DNA from: Alicyclobacillus tolerans
GTDB taxonomy: Bacteria > Bacillota > Bacilli > Alicyclobacillales > Alicyclobacillaceae
Reading direction: 5' to 3'
DNA: 55,323 bases
NCBI RefSeq assembly: GCF_900142255.1
Contig: NZ_FRAF01000023.1
Span: 1 to 55,323 of the forward strand
Shown here: positions 8,737 to 18,548 of the stretch, piece by piece
Layout of the letters: each line of letters opens with the position of its first letter
Position numbering within the stretch: position 1 is the stretch's first letter
Notes under the pieces: generated by a model
What the model was told of the DNA's origin: nothing
The model's database searches: none
The model's input: the letters and a program-made list of their open reading frames with translations, nothing else
Translations under genes and position numbers: made by a program

Positions 8737-9037
8737 GGACTTCATTCTCCTCCTGTCCTGCTTCTGAATAGCGGCGTAAATCATATCGCAACATGGCGTT
8801 GGAGACCTGCTTCCCTTCTTGAAGCGTTTGCCTGGTTCTCTCTGCGTACGATCCAAGAGTACGAATATGCAGGATGTTTTTGCGTTTAGGTTTTTCAACC
8901 TTGCGCAAATCCCCATCAGCGACCCACACAAAACGATCACCGTCATGGCCAATCACAACGGCAAGTTTTTTACTGTCTCGACCGCGCAAGAGCTCTACGA
9001 TGCTGGCGAGTTCTGGCAAATCACGAGTATGACCCAC
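8729..9037 (-). CDS. KOW-domain RNA-binding protein (L14e-like)
   Basis: This small 102-residue protein starts with GTG behind AGGGA. Its N-terminal half (VVELLRGRD-like: [19 protein letters not shown] and WVADGD) resembles the KOW-type L14e-like RNA-binding proteins found beside map and infA in many Bacillota. The second half is basic and probably binds RNA. Its exact function is not known to me. It follows adk by 10 bases and overlaps infA by 8 bases. The methionine aminopeptidase gene that normally precedes it is absent. Confidence 0.8.
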   Translation of the reverse strand: MGHTRDLPELASIVELLRGRDSKKLAVVIGHDGDRFVWVADGDLRKVEKPKRKNILHIRTLGSYAERTRQTLQEGKQVSNAMLRYDLRRYSEAGQEENEVHG

Positions 9038-9047
9038 GCGATGTTCC

Positions 9048-9698
9048 CTACTTTCGCAGCTTATCTAAGGTATTCACAATCTGCTCAAATAGATGATCAA
9101 TCGTAAGCAGGCCGTCAAAAGTATACAGCACACCCTGAGATTGATAGTAATCAACGAGCGGCGCAGTCTGAGCATATTGTTCTAAACGTGTCTTTACTGC
9201 TTCAGGCGTATCGTCAGCTCGCTGATAAAGTTCGCCGCCACAAACGTCACAGGTACCTTCCACCTTAGGCGGATTCATTACCAAGTGATATGTTGCGCCG
9301 CATTGTCGACAGATGCGCCTACCTGTCAGTCGATCCATTAAGATGTTTTGCGGGACATGCAAGTACAGCACCGCATTCAGATTTCTTTCTAATTCTGACA
9401 GAAGTTTTTGCAACGCGTCAGCTTGTTGCAAAGTACGAGGAAATCCGTCCAATAGAAAACCATCTTTAGCATCTGGCTGTTCTAAACGATCTCGAACAAC
9501 ACGGATGGTTAGCTCATCAGGAACCAATTTTCCACTATTAAGATAGTCTTGAACTTCAAGCCCCAGTGGTGTGCCTGCAGCTATCGCAGCCCGAAACATA
9601 TCGCCAGTGGAAATATGGGGAATCCCATAACGCTCTTGAATTTTGGCAGCCTGTGTACCCTTGCCAGCCCCTGGCAATCCAAGCAACATGATTTGCAT
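9048..9698 (-). CDS. adk: Adenylate kinase, zinc-LID type
   Basis: This 216-residue enzyme interconverts ATP + AMP and 2 ADP. It has the P-loop GLPGAGKGT (residues 7-15), the AMP-binding STGDMFR region, GFPRTLQQA and RADDTPEAVKTRL. The long LID carries four cysteines (C130, C133, C150, C153), the structural zinc site typical of Gram-positive enzymes. The gene sits 18 bases behind secY, as in other spc operons. In B. subtilis map follows; here the next gene is the KOW-domain protein. Confidence 0.97.
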   Translation of the reverse strand: MQIMLLGLPGAGKGTQAAKIQERYGIPHISTGDMFRAAIAAGTPLGLEVQDYLNSGKLVPDELTIRVVRDRLEQPDAKDGFLLDGFPRTLQQADALQKLLSELERNLNAVLYLHVPQNILMDRLTGRRICRQCGATYHLVMNPPKVEGTCDVCGGELYQRADDTPEAVKTRLEQYAQTAPLVDYYQSQGVLYTFDGLLTIDHLFEQIVNTLDKLRK

Positions 9699-9716
9699 TT
9701 TGATCTTCCCCTCTTT

Positions 9717-11000
9717 CTATTGGCGAATAAAGCCACGATAGTTACGTTGCAACAATTGACCTTCCAGTTGCTGAAGTGTCTGCAAAGACACACCAACGAT
9801 AATGAGCAAGGACGTTCCCGTAATGGAGAAGGATTGAAGATTCATTCCTTCCAATAACACAAAGGGCAGAACCGAAATCACTCCTAAGAAAAGCGAACCA
9901 AACACAGTTATGCGATTCACGACTGATACGATATACGCTTCAGTTTCAGCTCCGGGGCGAACACCAGGAATATATCCCGCATGTTTCTGCAACTGTTCAG
10001 CCAATTGTTGTGGGTTGATCTGCACATGCGTATAAAAGAAAGTAAACGCAATAATCAACAGCACTTCAAGGCCGATAAACCACCAGGATGAAGGGTATAG
10101 ATAGCGTAAAATAAAAGTCGACCAAGCCCGACCTTGAAAATAGGTTGCAATTGTGTAAGGCAAAATTAAGAGTGATACTGCAAAAATTACAGGAATTACG
10201 CCAGCAGCATTAACCTTTAAGGGAATATGCGTTTGCTGACCACTGTAAACCGTTCTACCCACAACTCGTTTTGCGTATTGAACTGGAATTCTTCGTTCAG
10301 CCTGCTGAACATAGACGATTACAGCAAAAAGAATGATGGTCCCAATCAGCAGTATAGCCACTCGTAGAAAACTTAAAAAAAGATGCTGATTTTGACCAAC
10401 AAACCATTTGGAGTAAACTTCCTGACCAAATTGGCCAAACTGAGAGATGATACCAACAAAGATGAGAATCGATATACCGTTTCCAACACCCTTTTCTGTT
10501 ATCATCTCACCAAACCACATTAAGAGAATATCACCAGCTGTCAGTACAATCACAATGGTGATATATCCCCACCATTGATGGGTGGTGAGCAGTCCACTAT
10601 GAGCAAACGTAAACGTTAGTCCTCCAGCCTGTAATAGACCAAATACTACCGTTAAATATCGAGTTACCTGAGTCAGTTTTTGCCGACCAGATTCCCCTTC
10701 TTTCTGCCACTCTTCAAAACGGGCTACTACACCTGATTGCAGAAGCTGAACAATAATGGACGCCGTAATATACGGGGTAACGCTCATCGCGAATATGGAG
10801 AATCGATAAAACGCACCACCGGAAAACATGTTCAGTAAATTGAACAAAGCATTGTTTTGCCCTGACGTCAGCGCATTGAGATTAATCCCTGGAATTGGAA
10901 TGTAAGATCCAATTCGATAAACTGCCAGCACGAACAGGGTAAACAGTATCCGATTGCGAAGATGTTTCAGTCGCCACAAATTCGCGATGGTCGTTCCCAT
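9717..11000 (-). CDS. secY: Preprotein translocase channel subunit SecY
   Basis: This 427-residue membrane protein has ten hydrophobic segments. It forms the protein-conducting channel with SecE (also in this window) and is driven by SecA or the ribosome. Recognisable parts are the N-terminal GSYIPIPGIN, TPYITASIIVQLLQ, LMWFGEMITEKGVGNGISIL and PGVRPGAETEAYI. The start is ATG, one base behind the rplO stop, so translation is coupled to the ribosomal genes of the spc operon. Confidence 0.98.
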   Translation of the reverse strand: MGTTIANLWRLKHLRNRILFTLFVLAVYRIGSYIPIPGINLNALTSGQNNALFNLLNMFSGGAFYRFSIFAMSVTPYITASIIVQLLQSGVVARFEEWQKEGESGRQKLTQVTRYLTVVFGLLQAGGLTFTFAHSGLLTTHQWWGYITIVIVLTAGDILLMWFGEMITEKGVGNGISILIFVGIISQFGQFGQEVYSKWFVGQNQHLFLSFLRVAILLIGTIILFAVIVYVQQAERRIPVQYAKRVVGRTVYSGQQTHIPLKVNAAGVIPVIFAVSLLILPYTIATYFQGRAWSTFILRYLYPSSWWFIGLEVLLIIAFTFFYTHVQINPQQLAEQLQKHAGYIPGVRPGAETEAYIVSVVNRITVFGSLFLGVISVLPFVLLEGMNLQSFSITGTSLLIIVGVSLQTLQQLEGQLLQRNYRGFIRQ

Positions 11001-11001
11001 C

Positions 11002-11445
11002 TTAAATCACCTCGACCGTGCCGCCAGCCGACTCAATCTTTTCCTTAGCGGATGCAGAGAAGGCATGTGCTTGTACGGTCAATTTAACATTCAATTCACC
11101 TTCGCCGAGAATCTTAATGCCATCAAGTAGCTTTCTCGCCAAACGTGTTTCTAAGAGCAATTCAGGTGTGACAACTGTACCTTCAGAAAACTGGTTTAGA
11201 CTCTCAAGATTGACAACAGCATATACTTTTTTAAATGGCTCATTAGAAAATCCCCGTTTAGGAAGACGTTTAAACAATGGATTCTGTCCACCTTCAAACC
11301 CCGGACGAACACCACCGCCAGATCTTGCCCATTGGCCTTTATGCCCACGAGTAGAAGTTTTACCATGACCAGAACTCGTTCCACGTCCTACACGTTTTGG
11401 GGCTTTTCGAGATCCTGGGTTACCTTTTAGTTCGTGAATTTGCAC
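11002..11445 (-). CDS. rplO: 50S ribosomal protein L15 (uL15)
   Basis: This 147-residue protein has a glycine- and basic-rich N-terminal extension ([20 protein letters not shown]) that penetrates 23S rRNA, and a C-terminal globular domain ending in SAGGTVEVI. The start is GTG with AAGGAGGTG upstream. It lies between rpmD and secY and needs no special comment beyond being canonical in size and place. Confidence 0.96.
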   Translation of the reverse strand: MQIHELKGNPGSRKAPKRVGRGTSSGHGKTSTRGHKGQWARSGGGVRPGFEGGQNPLFKRLPKRGFSNEPFKKVYAVVNLESLNQFSEGTVVTPELLLETRLARKLLDGIKILGEGELNVKLTVQAHAFSASAKEKIESAGGTVEVI

Positions 11446-11459
11446 AGTATGACACCTCC

Positions 11460-11663
11460 TTATTTCTCAGAATCCGACAGAACCGTTTCCTGTACTTCTA
11501 ACAAGTGCGGAATTTTATTAATCATACCGCGTATCGTCGGAGTATCCGCATGCAAAACGGTCTGGTTCAACTTGCGTAAACCAAGCGCTTCAACCACCTG
11601 CCGCTGTGCTTCCGGTCTTCCGATAACACTGCGGACAAGTCGAATCGACAGCATGTTTGCCAT
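11460..11663 (-). CDS. rpmD: 50S ribosomal protein L30 (uL30)
   Basis: This 67-residue protein shows the uL30 pattern: [15 protein letters not shown], followed by [20 protein letters not shown] and [11 protein letters not shown]. It is a late-assembly protein of the large subunit. The ATG is preceded by AAGGAGGGTGC. Nine residues at the C-terminus (TVLSDSEK) form a slightly longer tail than the roughly 59-60 residues of B. subtilis L30. Confidence 0.95.
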   Translation of the reverse strand: MANMLSIRLVRSVIGRPEAQRQVVEALGLRKLNQTVLHADTPTIRGMINKIPHLLEVQETVLSDSEK

Positions 11664-11675
11664 ACAGCACCCTCC

Positions 11676-12173
11676 TTAGCCTAAAATCTCTTCAACACTT
11701 TTGCCGCGTAAGCGAGCGACTTCATCAGCCCGTTTTAATTGCGACAATGCGTTCAAAGTGGCATGTACCATGTTAATCGGGTTATTCGAACCCAGAGACT
11801 TTGTCACAATATCTTTAATTCCAGCCAACTCCAATACCGCACGTGCAGGTCCACCTGCGATTACACCGCTTCCTTCGGGGGCTGGTTTAATCAGTACACG
11901 TCCTGCGCCAAAATGCCCCAAGGCCTCATGAGGTATTGAAGTATTTTTCATCGGAACGTGAATCAGATTTTTCTTCGCATCCTCTACGCCTTTACGAATC
12001 GCGTCCGGCACTTCTTGCGCCTTACCTAATCCAGCCCCTACATAGCCATTGCCATCTCCAACAACTACGAGTGCCGAGAAAGAAAAACGACGACCACCTT
12101 TAACAACTTTGGCCACACGATTTACAGCAACAACGCGTTCTGTTAACTCCAGGCCATTTGGATTAATCCGCAT
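11676..12173 (-). CDS. rpsE: 30S ribosomal protein S5 (uS5)
   Basis: This 165-residue protein has a double-stranded RNA-binding N-domain ([20 protein letters not shown], then [17 protein letters not shown]) and a C-domain with [20 protein letters not shown] and [16 protein letters not shown]5 lines the mRNA entry channel and affects decoding fidelity. The KGGRR loop, where spectinomycin-resistance changes occur in other bacteria, looks wild-type. It lies between rplR and rpmD with short spacers. Confidence 0.97.
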   Translation of the reverse strand: MRINPNGLELTERVVAVNRVAKVVKGGRRFSFSALVVVGDGNGYVGAGLGKAQEVPDAIRKGVEDAKKNLIHVPMKNTSIPHEALGHFGAGRVLIKPAPEGSGVIAGGPARAVLELAGIKDIVTKSLGSNNPINMVHATLNALSQLKRADEVARLRGKSVEEILG

Positions 12174-12191
12174 TCTTACACCTACCTCCCT

Positions 12192-12560
12192 TTAGAATTC
12201 CAACCCTGCTTCACGTGCAGCGTCAGCTAGAGCCTGAACACGCCCATGATAAAGATAACCTCCGCGATCGAACACTACTGAACGGATACCTTTTGCTAGA
12301 GCTCGCTTCGCTACCAATTCGCCTATTTTCTTCGCAGCATCCACGTTGCCACCATTACTCAATTCATCACGCAACTCTTTATCAAGAGACGACGCACTGC
12401 AAAGGGTAACACCCTGTACATCGTCAATGACTTGTGCATAAATGTGTTTATTGGAACGAAACACATTCAACCTAGGACGCTCAGCGGTTCCGTTAACCTT
12501 GGCACGAACACGCAGATGGCGCTTTTGCCGAGATACGTTGCGATTTTCTTTAGTAAACAA
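12192..12560 (-). CDS. rplR: 50S ribosomal protein L18 (uL18)
   Basis: This 122-residue 5S-rRNA-binding protein contains [20 protein letters not shown] and the C-terminal [20 protein letters not shown]. The start is TTG, chosen because AAAGGAG lies 9 bases upstream and the N-terminus then aligns with B. subtilis L18 (MxTKxxxN). With L5 (rplE, also here) it builds the central protuberance. Confidence 0.95.
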   Translation of the reverse strand: MFTKENRNVSRQKRHLRVRAKVNGTAERPRLNVFRSNKHIYAQVIDDVQGVTLCSASSLDKELRDELSNGGNVDAAKKIGELVAKRALAKGIRSVVFDRGGYLYHGRVQALADAAREAGLEF

Positions 12561-12584
12561 GGTCTCAATCTCCTTTCTTTAAAA

Positions 12585-13124
12585 TTATTTCTTGCCAGTT
12601 TTACCGACCTTACGACGTACCACTTCATTTTCATATCGAATACCTTTGCCTTTGTACGGCTCAGGGCGACGGATATCACGAACTTTTGCAGCATACTCGC
12701 CAACCAGTTCTTTACTGATTCCTTTAATAATCAACTTTGTCTGGGAAGGAACATCCACTTCAATACCATCTACAGCCGGCAATTCTACAGGATGAGAAAA
12801 TCCGAGCGATAAAGTAACTTTGTTACCAGATTTAGCAGCACGATAGCCAACGCCAACCAAATCCAATCCTTTTGTAAAACCTTCCGTGACACCTTGCACC
12901 ATATTTTGAATCACACTGCGCGTAGTTCCATGCAGACTGCGATGCAATTTTTGGTCGCTCGGGCGCTCCACAACCAACTCATTTTCGCCGATCACGATTT
13001 TCATGTCTGGATGGATATTGCGTTGAAGCGACCCTTTGGGACCTTTAACGCTCAGAAGCTGACCATCCATCTTAACTTCCACACCATTTGGAATCGCGAT
13101 GGGTTTGCGTCCAATACGTGACAT
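12585..13124 (-). CDS. rplF: 50S ribosomal protein L6 (uL6)
   Basis: This 179-residue protein begins [19 protein letters not shown] and has the two tandem L6 folds. The conserved C-terminal stretch is [20 protein letters not shown]. It binds near the sarcin-ricin loop and the GTPase centre. The ATG at 13124 has AGGAGG at 8 bases. A GTG three codons upstream overlaps the ribosome-binding site and is rejected. Confidence 0.97.
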   Translation of the reverse strand: MSRIGRKPIAIPNGVEVKMDGQLLSVKGPKGSLQRNIHPDMKIVIGENELVVERPSDQKLHRSLHGTTRSVIQNMVQGVTEGFTKGLDLVGVGYRAAKSGNKVTLSLGFSHPVELPAVDGIEVDVPSQTKLIIKGISKELVGEYAAKVRDIRRPEPYKGKGIRYENEVVRRKVGKTGKK

Positions 13125-13153
13125 AGCTTGCACCTCCTCTTAAAGCCAATGGA

Positions 13154-13552
13154 TTACCAGATATAACAAAGCACTTCTCCACCAATGCGGCGCTTACGTG
13201 CTTCCTTATCAGTCATTACACCCGACGATGTCGAAAGAATCGCGATACCTAATCCACCAAGTACGCGCGGAATATTGTCATGATTGACATACACACGCAG
13301 ACCAGGTTTAGAAATTCTCTTTAATCCTGTAATGACTCGCTCTTGACCTTTTCCATATTTCAGGAACAGACGTATAATGCCTTGTTTTTCATCCGAAATG
13401 AATTCCGCATCACGAATAAAACCTTCGTTCTTCAGAATTTCAGCAATCGAACGTTTAATGTTAGAACCTGGAATTTCAACTTTTTCATGCCCCACCTCAT
13501 TCGCATTGCGAATACGGGTTAGCATGTCAGCAATCGGATCACTCACTACCAT
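13154..13552 (-). CDS. rpsH: 30S ribosomal protein S8 (uS8)
   Basis: This 132-residue protein, the usual Bacillus length, begins [18 protein letters not shown]. It ends with [21 protein letters not shown] and [10 protein letters not shown]8 is a primary 16S rRNA binder of the central domain, and in E. coli it is the autoregulator of the spc operon. The ATG follows AAGGAGGTTCGATTC. It is placed canonically between rpsN and rplF. Confidence 0.97.
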   Translation of the reverse strand: MVVSDPIADMLTRIRNANEVGHEKVEIPGSNIKRSIAEILKNEGFIRDAEFISDEKQGIIRLFLKYGKGQERVITGLKRISKPGLRVYVNHDNIPRVLGGLGIAILSTSSGVMTDKEARKRRIGGEVLCYIW

Positions 13553-13580
13553 GAATCGAACCTCCTTTCAAATCAACCGT

Positions 13581-13766
13581 TTACCAGCTAGCCTTCTTAA
13601 CACCTGGCAATTGACCTTTATAAGCCAAGTTTCTAAAGCAGATACGGCAAATCCCAAACTTGCGCAGCACAGAGTGTGGACGACCACAAATTCTACAACG
13701 TGTATAAGCGCGAGTACTGAATTTGGGCTTACGCTGTGCCTTAACAATCATCGAGGTTTTAGCCAA
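13581..13766 (-). CDS. rpsN: 30S ribosomal protein S14 (uS14), zinc-binding short form
   Basis: This 61-residue protein has the zinc site CRIC...CRIC at residues 24, 27, 40 and 43 and the C-terminus [15 protein letters not shown]. It is the short type-Z S14 of Gram-positive bacteria, located in the small-subunit head. Alternative zinc-free paralogues usually lie elsewhere under Zur control. It follows rplE by 27 bases. Confidence 0.97.
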   Translation of the reverse strand: MAKTSMIVKAQRKPKFSTRAYTRCRICGRPHSVLRKFGICRICFRNLAYKGQLPGVKKASW

Positions 13767-13793
13767 TTCTTGTTACCTCCCTCTTTTCAGGAT

Positions 13794-14336
13794 TTATGAA
13801 CGTCGAAACGGCATACCAAGTAACCCGAGTAACTCGCGAGCTTCTTCATCTGACCGGGCTGTCGTTACAAATACAACTTCAAGTCCACGTACTTTGTCTA
13901 CTTTATCGTAGTCAATTTCAGGGAATATGAGCTGCTCACGTAACCCGAGCGTATAATTGCCTCGACCATCAAACGCCTTAGGCGAAACACCGCGGAAATC
14001 TCGAACGCGCGGCAATGCAACATTAATTAATTTATCAACAAACTCAAACATGCGCTCACCACGCAATGTTACTTTAGCACCAATAGGCATTCCCTGACGC
14101 AGACGGAATTGAGCGATAGATTTTTTCGCCCGAGTAACAACAGGTTTTTGTCCTGTAATCAGAGTCAAGTCCCCAACTGCTGAATCAATAATTTTAGGGT
14201 TTTGAGTCGCCTCACCAAGCCCCATATTTAAAACAACTTTCTCAATACGCGGAACTTGCATGACGGTTGTATAATTAAATTTTTTCATCAGTTCAGGCAC
14301 AATCTGTTGTTGATAACGTTCTTGCAAACGATTCAT
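13794..14336 (-). CDS. rplE: 50S ribosomal protein L5 (uL5)
   Basis: This 180-residue protein binds 5S rRNA and contacts P-site tRNA and S13. It begins [20 protein letters not shown] and contains [34 protein letters not shown] and [18 protein letters not shown]. The ATG at 14336 has AAAGGAGGTCC upstream. The frame extends six codons further without support. Canonical spc-operon position. Confidence 0.97.
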   Translation of the reverse strand: MNRLQERYQQQIVPELMKKFNYTTVMQVPRIEKVVLNMGLGEATQNPKIIDSAVGDLTLITGQKPVVTRAKKSIAQFRLRQGMPIGAKVTLRGERMFEFVDKLINVALPRVRDFRGVSPKAFDGRGNYTLGLREQLIFPEIDYDKVDKVRGLEVVFVTTARSDEEARELLGLLGMPFRRS

Positions 14337-14362
14337 ATCTGGACCTCCTTTCAACTAAACCT

Positions 14363-14683
14363 TTAGTCCAAAATTTCGCCAGACTTTTTGGCGTAACGGA
14401 CTTTCTTTCCATCTTCCAAAAATTTATGACCGATTCTTGTTGCCTGTCCTGTTTTCGGGTCAACAAGCATGATATTCGAAGCATGAATGGAAGCTTCTTT
14501 TTCAATGATTCCGCCCTCAGGTTGATTAGGGTTTGGTTTCGTGTGACGCTTTACCACATTGACACCCTCAACAATCACACGATTTTTCTTCGGTAAAACC
14601 GCTAATACTTGCCCTTTTTTGTTTTTATCTTTACCGCTGATCACAATAACTTGATCGCCCTTTTTTACAAACATGCCTGCCAC
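14363..14683 (-). CDS. rplX: 50S ribosomal protein L24 (uL24)
   Basis: This KOW-domain protein starts 50S assembly at the tunnel exit. It contains [37 protein letters not shown] and [15 protein letters not shown] chose the GTG at 14683 because AGGAGG lies 8 bases upstream. The ATG three codons later (14674), which would give the B. subtilis-like start M-V-K-K, is 17 bases from it. The product is 106 or 103 residues accordingly. Confidence 0.93.
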   Translation of the reverse strand: MAGMFVKKGDQVIVISGKDKNKKGQVLAVLPKKNRVIVEGVNVVKRHTKPNPNQPEGGIIEKEASIHASNIMLVDPKTGQATRIGHKFLEDGKKVRYAKKSGEILD

Positions 14684-14711
14684 GATCTGCACCTCCTTTG
14701 CATCAAACGAA

Positions 14712-15080
14712 TTACAGTACCTCAGGAGCCAAGGAAATAATCTTCATGAAATCTTTTTCACGCAACTCACGAGCGACAGGTCCAAAAATACGCGTACCTC
14801 TTGGACTTTTATCTTCACGAATGATAACAGCCGCATTTTCATCAAAACGAATATGCGAACCGTCTGGACGGCGCAATCCACGACGTGTACGTACAATAAC
14901 AGCCTTTACAACATCGCCCTTCTTGACAACGCCACCTGGTGTTGCACTTTTGACAGACGCAACAATGATATCGCCAATATTAGCAGTCTTGCGATTGGAT
15001 CCTCCCAACACACGGAAACACATAATTTCCTTGGCGCCAGAATTATCTGCAACAACCAACCTGGTTTGTGGTTGAATCAC
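14712..15080 (-). CDS. rplN: 50S ribosomal protein L14 (uL14)
   Basis: This 122-residue protein, the exact family length, begins [20 protein letters not shown]. It contains [20 protein letters not shown] and [20 protein letters not shown]. It forms an intersubunit bridge and is the docking site of ribosome silencing factors. It lies between rpsQ and rplX. Confidence 0.98.
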   Translation of the reverse strand: MIQPQTRLVVADNSGAKEIMCFRVLGGSNRKTANIGDIIVASVKSATPGGVVKKGDVVKAVIVRTRRGLRRPDGSHIRFDENAAVIIREDKSPRGTRIFGPVARELREKDFMKIISLAPEVL

Positions 15081-15108
15081 GACGGTTACCTCCTTCCAAG
15101 CTTACAAA

Positions 15109-15369
15109 TTAGATAATGACAGCTTTTTCAACGATTTCAACAAGACGCCAACGCTTCTCTTTAGAAAGTGGACGGGTTTCCATAATGCGCACAACATCAC
15201 CAATTTTTGCTTCATTATTTTCATCGTGCGCTTTAAACTTTTTTGTTCTTTTAATGGTTTTTCCGTAGAGACGATGTTTGATATTCTCCTCTACCGCTAC
15301 GACAATCGTCTTATCCATTTTGTCGCTTACAACTTTGCCAACACGAACTTTTCTTTCATTGCGTTCCAT
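15109..15369 (-). CDS. rpsQ: 30S ribosomal protein S17 (uS17)
   Basis: This 86-residue OB-fold protein binds the 16S 5' domain early. It carries [35 protein letters not shown] and [20 protein letters not shown]. The ATG at 15369 is preceded by GAGGAGGGTGAC. A start four codons upstream is not supported by family alignment. Confidence 0.97.
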   Translation of the reverse strand: MERNERKVRVGKVVSDKMDKTIVVAVEENIKHRLYGKTIKRTKKFKAHDENNEAKIGDVVRIMETRPLSKEKRWRLVEIVEKAVII

Positions 15370-15400
15370 TGTCACCCTCCTCACTTACCAAATGTTGAAA

Positions 15401-15598
15401 TCAGCTAATTCCTAGTTCCCGTTGCTTGAGAATTGTTTTTGCACGAGCAATATCTTTGCGAACCTGACGAATACGCATCGGATTTTCCAATTGCCCTGTG
15501 GCGTGTTGAAAACGCAAATTAAACAATTCATCTTTCAGGGAGTCTACGCGCTTTTCAATTTCTTCCGTGCTCAATTCCCGAATATCCTTAGCTTTCAT
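15401..15598 (-). CDS. rpmC: 50S ribosomal protein L29 (uL29)
   Basis: This 65-residue helical protein at the tunnel exit is near the docking site of SRP and trigger factor. It begins [20 protein letters not shown] and contains [20 protein letters not shown]. The ATG at 15598 matches the B. subtilis start and lies inside the end of rplP (11-base overlap), indicating translational coupling. Confidence 0.96.
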   Translation of the reverse strand: MKAKDIRELSTEEIEKRVDSLKDELFNLRFQHATGQLENPMRIRQVRKDIARAKTILKQRELGIS

Positions 15599-16022
15599 CA
15601 GACTCACCTACCTCACTGCCACGCTTGACAAATTTCGTTTTAATGGGCAGTTTGTGCGCAGCGAGACGCATGGCCTCACGAGCTACCTCTTCACTAACGC
15701 CCGCAAGTTCAAACAAGATACGCCCCGGCTTGACAACAGCAACCCATTTTTCAGGAGAACCCTTACCGCTACCCATACGAGTTTCAGCAGGTTTTTGCGT
15801 TACAGGCTTACTCGGGAAAATTTTAATCCAAACTTTACCGCCACGACGGATATAACGTGTCATTGCAATACGAGCTGCTTCAATTTGCCTGTTGGTTACC
15901 CAAGCTGGCTCTAAAGCTTGTAGACCAAATTCGCCAAAAGCAACTTGATTGCCGCCTTTGGATTCACCTTTCATGCGACCGCGATGTTCTTTGCGATACT
16001 TTACACGTTTCGGCATCAACAT
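15588..16022 (-). CDS. rplP: 50S ribosomal protein L16 (uL16)
   Basis: This 144-residue protein, equal to B. subtilis L16, begins [20 protein letters not shown]. It contains [20 protein letters not shown] and [20 protein letters not shown], the loop that reaches the A site and peptidyl-transferase centre. It starts three bases behind the rpsC stop and overlaps rpmC by 11 bases. Confidence 0.97.
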   Translation of the reverse strand: MLMPKRVKYRKEHRGRMKGESKGGNQVAFGEFGLQALEPAWVTNRQIEAARIAMTRYIRRGGKVWIKIFPSKPVTQKPAETRMGSGKGSPEKWVAVVKPGRILFELAGVSEEVAREAMRLAAHKLPIKTKFVKRGSEVGESDES

Positions 16023-16025
16023 TGC

Positions 16026-16691
16026 TTACTTACCCCCTTCTTCGGCGCCCTTTCTCGTCCGTTGCGGGAGAACTTCGCCACGATAAATCCATACTTTGAC
16101 GCCAATTCTACCGTACGTGGTGTGGGCTTCACTCAGTGCATAGTCAATATCTGCACGAAGAGTATGCAACGGAACAGTTCCCTCGGCATATCCTTCTGTA
16201 CGAGCAATTTCAGCGCCACCTAGACGTCCTGAAACCTGAACGCGAATTCCTTTTGCTCCCGAACGCATTGTCCGTTGAATCGCCTGTTTCATAGCACGAC
16301 GGAACGATACACGGCGAGATAGTTGCAACGCAATATTATCAGCAACCAGCTGAGCTGAAAGATCCGGATTTTTAATTTCTGAAATCGAGATATGAACTCT
16401 TTTTCCTGTCAAAGCATTCAACTGGTTCCGCAAAGTGTCTACTTCTGTACCACCCTTACCAATCACCATTCCAGGCTTGGCTGTGTGTACAGTAATATTC
16501 AAGCGATTTGCAGCTCTTTCAATGTCAACACGAGCTACCGCAGCATCCTTCAGCCGACGGAACACATAATTACGAATTTGCAAATCTTCATGAAGTAGAT
16601 TCTGATAGTCTTTTTTATTCGCAAACCATTTGGATTCCCAGTCACGAATAATGCCAATACGCAAACCAACTGGATTGACTTTTTGACCCAT
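16026..16691 (-). CDS. rpsC: 30S ribosomal protein S3 (uS3)
   Basis: This 221-residue protein begins [20 protein letters not shown]. Its KH domain contains GMVIGKGG, and the C-domain contains [20 protein letters not shown]. It forms the mRNA entry tunnel with S4 and S5 (both in this window) and takes part in helicase activity. It is preceded by rplV at 16 bases. Confidence 0.98.
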   Translation of the reverse strand: MGQKVNPVGLRIGIIRDWESKWFANKKDYQNLLHEDLQIRNYVFRRLKDAAVARVDIERAANRLNITVHTAKPGMVIGKGGTEVDTLRNQLNALTGKRVHISISEIKNPDLSAQLVADNIALQLSRRVSFRRAMKQAIQRTMRSGAKGIRVQVSGRLGGAEIARTEGYAEGTVPLHTLRADIDYALSEAHTTYGRIGVKVWIYRGEVLPQRTRKGAEEGGK

Positions 16692-16707
16692 GAACTCTTA
16701 TCCCTCC

Positions 16708-17049
16708 TTATCTTTCCGCCACAACTACAGTAATGTGACTGGTTCTCTTAAGAATGCTGTAGGCACGGCCTTGCGCACGAGGATGGAACCGTTTCAGTGT
16801 CGGTCCCTCATCAACGTAGATTTCTTTTACATACAACTTATCGACATCCATGTTGTGGTTGTTTTCCGCATTAGCGACTGCTGAACGAACAACTTTAGCC
16901 ACCACAGGTGAAGCTCCACGGGGCGTAAATTGCAAAATAGCCAAAGCTTCCGGAATGTTTTTACCGCGGATAAGATCGACTACAAGACGCACTTTTCGCG
17001 GCGCAATACGGATGTACTTGGCAACTGCACGTGTCTCTGTTGCTTGCAT
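16708..17049 (-). CDS. rplV: 50S ribosomal protein L22 (uL22)
   Basis: This 113-residue protein begins [20 protein letters not shown]. It carries the beta-hairpin segment [20 protein letters not shown], which lines the exit tunnel near the macrolide site. No deletion is evident in the tunnel loop where resistance changes occur. The ATG is preceded by AGAAAGGAGGAACTGAC. Confidence 0.97.
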   Translation of the reverse strand: MQATETRAVAKYIRIAPRKVRLVVDLIRGKNIPEALAILQFTPRGASPVVAKVVRSAVANAENNHNMDVDKLYVKEIYVDEGPTLKRFHPRAQGRAYSILKRTSHITVVVAER

Positions 17050-17078
17050 GTCAGTTCCTCCTTTCTAAATAGCGTTCA

Positions 17079-17360
17079 TTAACGAGAACGGGATGTCTTC
17101 TCATCACCCGCATGACCTTTAAATGTTCGAGTGGGAACAAACTCACCCAGCTTATGTCCAACCATATCTTCTGTCACATAGACCGGCACATGCTTTCGGC
17201 CATCATGCACAGCGAATGTATGACCGACAAACTGCGGAAAAATGGTGGAGCGGCGAGACCAAGTTTTAATAACACGTTTTTCACCGGACTCGTTTAAAGC
17301 TTCAACTTTCTTCATCACGTGGTGATCACAAAAAGGTCCTTTTTTCAAAGAACGACCCAT
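17079..17360 (-). CDS. rpsS: 30S ribosomal protein S19 (uS19)
   Basis: This 93-residue head protein pairs with S13 near the A site. It begins [20 protein letters not shown] and contains [36 protein letters not shown]. Its size and position between rplB and rplV are canonical. Confidence 0.97.
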   Translation of the reverse strand: MGRSLKKGPFCDHHVMKKVEALNESGEKRVIKTWSRRSTIFPQFVGHTFAVHDGRKHVPVYVTEDMVGHKLGEFVPTRTFKGHAGDEKTSRSR

Positions 17361-17394
17361 ACTACCTGACCTCCTTCCTTACATTGCAAAATGA

Positions 17395-18225
17395 TTACTT
17401 TTTACGACGACGAACAATGTATTTGTCCGTACGGTGATTCTTTTTGCGAGTCTTTTTACCCAAAGTCGGCTTACCCCAAGGTGACATAGGTGATTTGCGT
17501 CCAATCGGCGCACGCCCTTCACCACCACCATGCGGGTGATCAACCGGGTTCATAACCACACCACGAACGGTAGGACGATGACCTAGCCAACGGGATCGAC
17601 CAGCTTTACCTATATTGATATTTTCATGGTCCAGATTGCCTACTTGACCAATGGTTGCACGGCATTCGAGACGAACTAGGCGCACTTCTCCAGAAGATAA
17701 GCGCACTTGTGCATACGCCCCTTCTTTCGCCATCAGCTGTGCAGACGCACCAGCTGCGCGGGCTAACTGACCGCCTTTACCAGGTTGCAATTCAATATTG
17801 TGCACAACTGTACCAACCGGGATGTTAGCTAACGGTAAGGCATTACCTACACGAATGTCAGCATCCGGACCTGAAACAACCCTGTCTCCTACTTTTAAAC
17901 CATGAGGAGCAATAATGTATCTTTTCTCTCCATCAAGGTAGTGCAAGAGCGCGATACGAGCTGAACGGTTTGGATCGTACTCAATCGTTGCCACTTTAGC
18001 CGGTACACTGTCTTTATTGCGTTTAAAATCAATCAAGCGATAACGGCGCTTGTGGCCGCCCCCCTGATGCCGCACGGTGATTTTGCCTTGATGATTTCGT
18101 CCCGCTCTGCGATGCAATGGAGCCAGCAGAGATTTTTCAGGAGTATCCGTAGTAATTTCATCAAAGGCAGAAACAGACATAAATCTGCGGCCAGGAGAAG
18201 TTGGGCGATATTTTTTAATTGCCAA
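17395..18225 (-). CDS. rplB: 50S ribosomal protein L2 (uL2)
   Basis: This 276-residue primary 23S rRNA-binding protein is required for subunit joining and peptidyl transfer. It contains [40 protein letters not shown] and [20 protein letters not shown], with the conserved HPHGGGEG that reaches toward the active site. The start is TTG with AGGAGGAG 6-7 bases upstream. Confidence 0.97.
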   Translation of the reverse strand: MAIKKYRPTSPGRRFMSVSAFDEITTDTPEKSLLAPLHRRAGRNHQGKITVRHQGGGHKRRYRLIDFKRNKDSVPAKVATIEYDPNRSARIALLHYLDGEKRYIIAPHGLKVGDRVVSGPDADIRVGNALPLANIPVGTVVHNIELQPGKGGQLARAAGASAQLMAKEGAYAQVRLSSGEVRLVRLECRATIGQVGNLDHENINIGKAGRSRWLGHRPTVRGVVMNPVDHPHGGGEGRAPIGRKSPMSPWGKPTLGKKTRKKNHRTDKYIVRRRKK

Positions 18226-18260
18226 CTCTTACTCCTCCTCTTGACTGTCATGCGAACGTA

Positions 18261-18548
18261 TTAACCTTGTGTAAAAAATTCAATCGGCTTCGAATCAGCT
18301 GTCAATGTTACAATTGCTTTTTTCTTTTCCGAAGTCATTCCCACAAAACGCCCTACGCGTTTTTTCTTACCGGGTGTACGCATTGTATTTACTTTCAACA
18401 CTTTTACACCAAAGATTTTTTCGACCGCTTGGCGTATTTCAACTTTGTTCGCCCGTTTATCGACTTCAAACACGTACTTGTTCAATTCCATGCCAGCAGT
18501 CGAGGCTTCTGTAATAATGGGGCGTTTAATCACATCACGCGGATCCAT
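18261..18548 (-). CDS. rplW: 50S ribosomal protein L23 (uL23)
   Basis: This 95-residue tunnel-exit protein is the docking site for trigger factor and SRP. It begins [20 protein letters not shown] and contains [20 protein letters not shown] and [18 protein letters not shown]. Its ATG shares one base with the TAA of rplD (TAATG), so translation is coupled. Confidence 0.97.
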   Translation of the reverse strand: MDPRDVIKRPIITEASTAGMELNKYVFEVDKRANKVEIRQAVEKIFGVKVLKVNTMRTPGKKKRVGRFVGMTSEKKKAIVTLTADSKPIEFFTQG

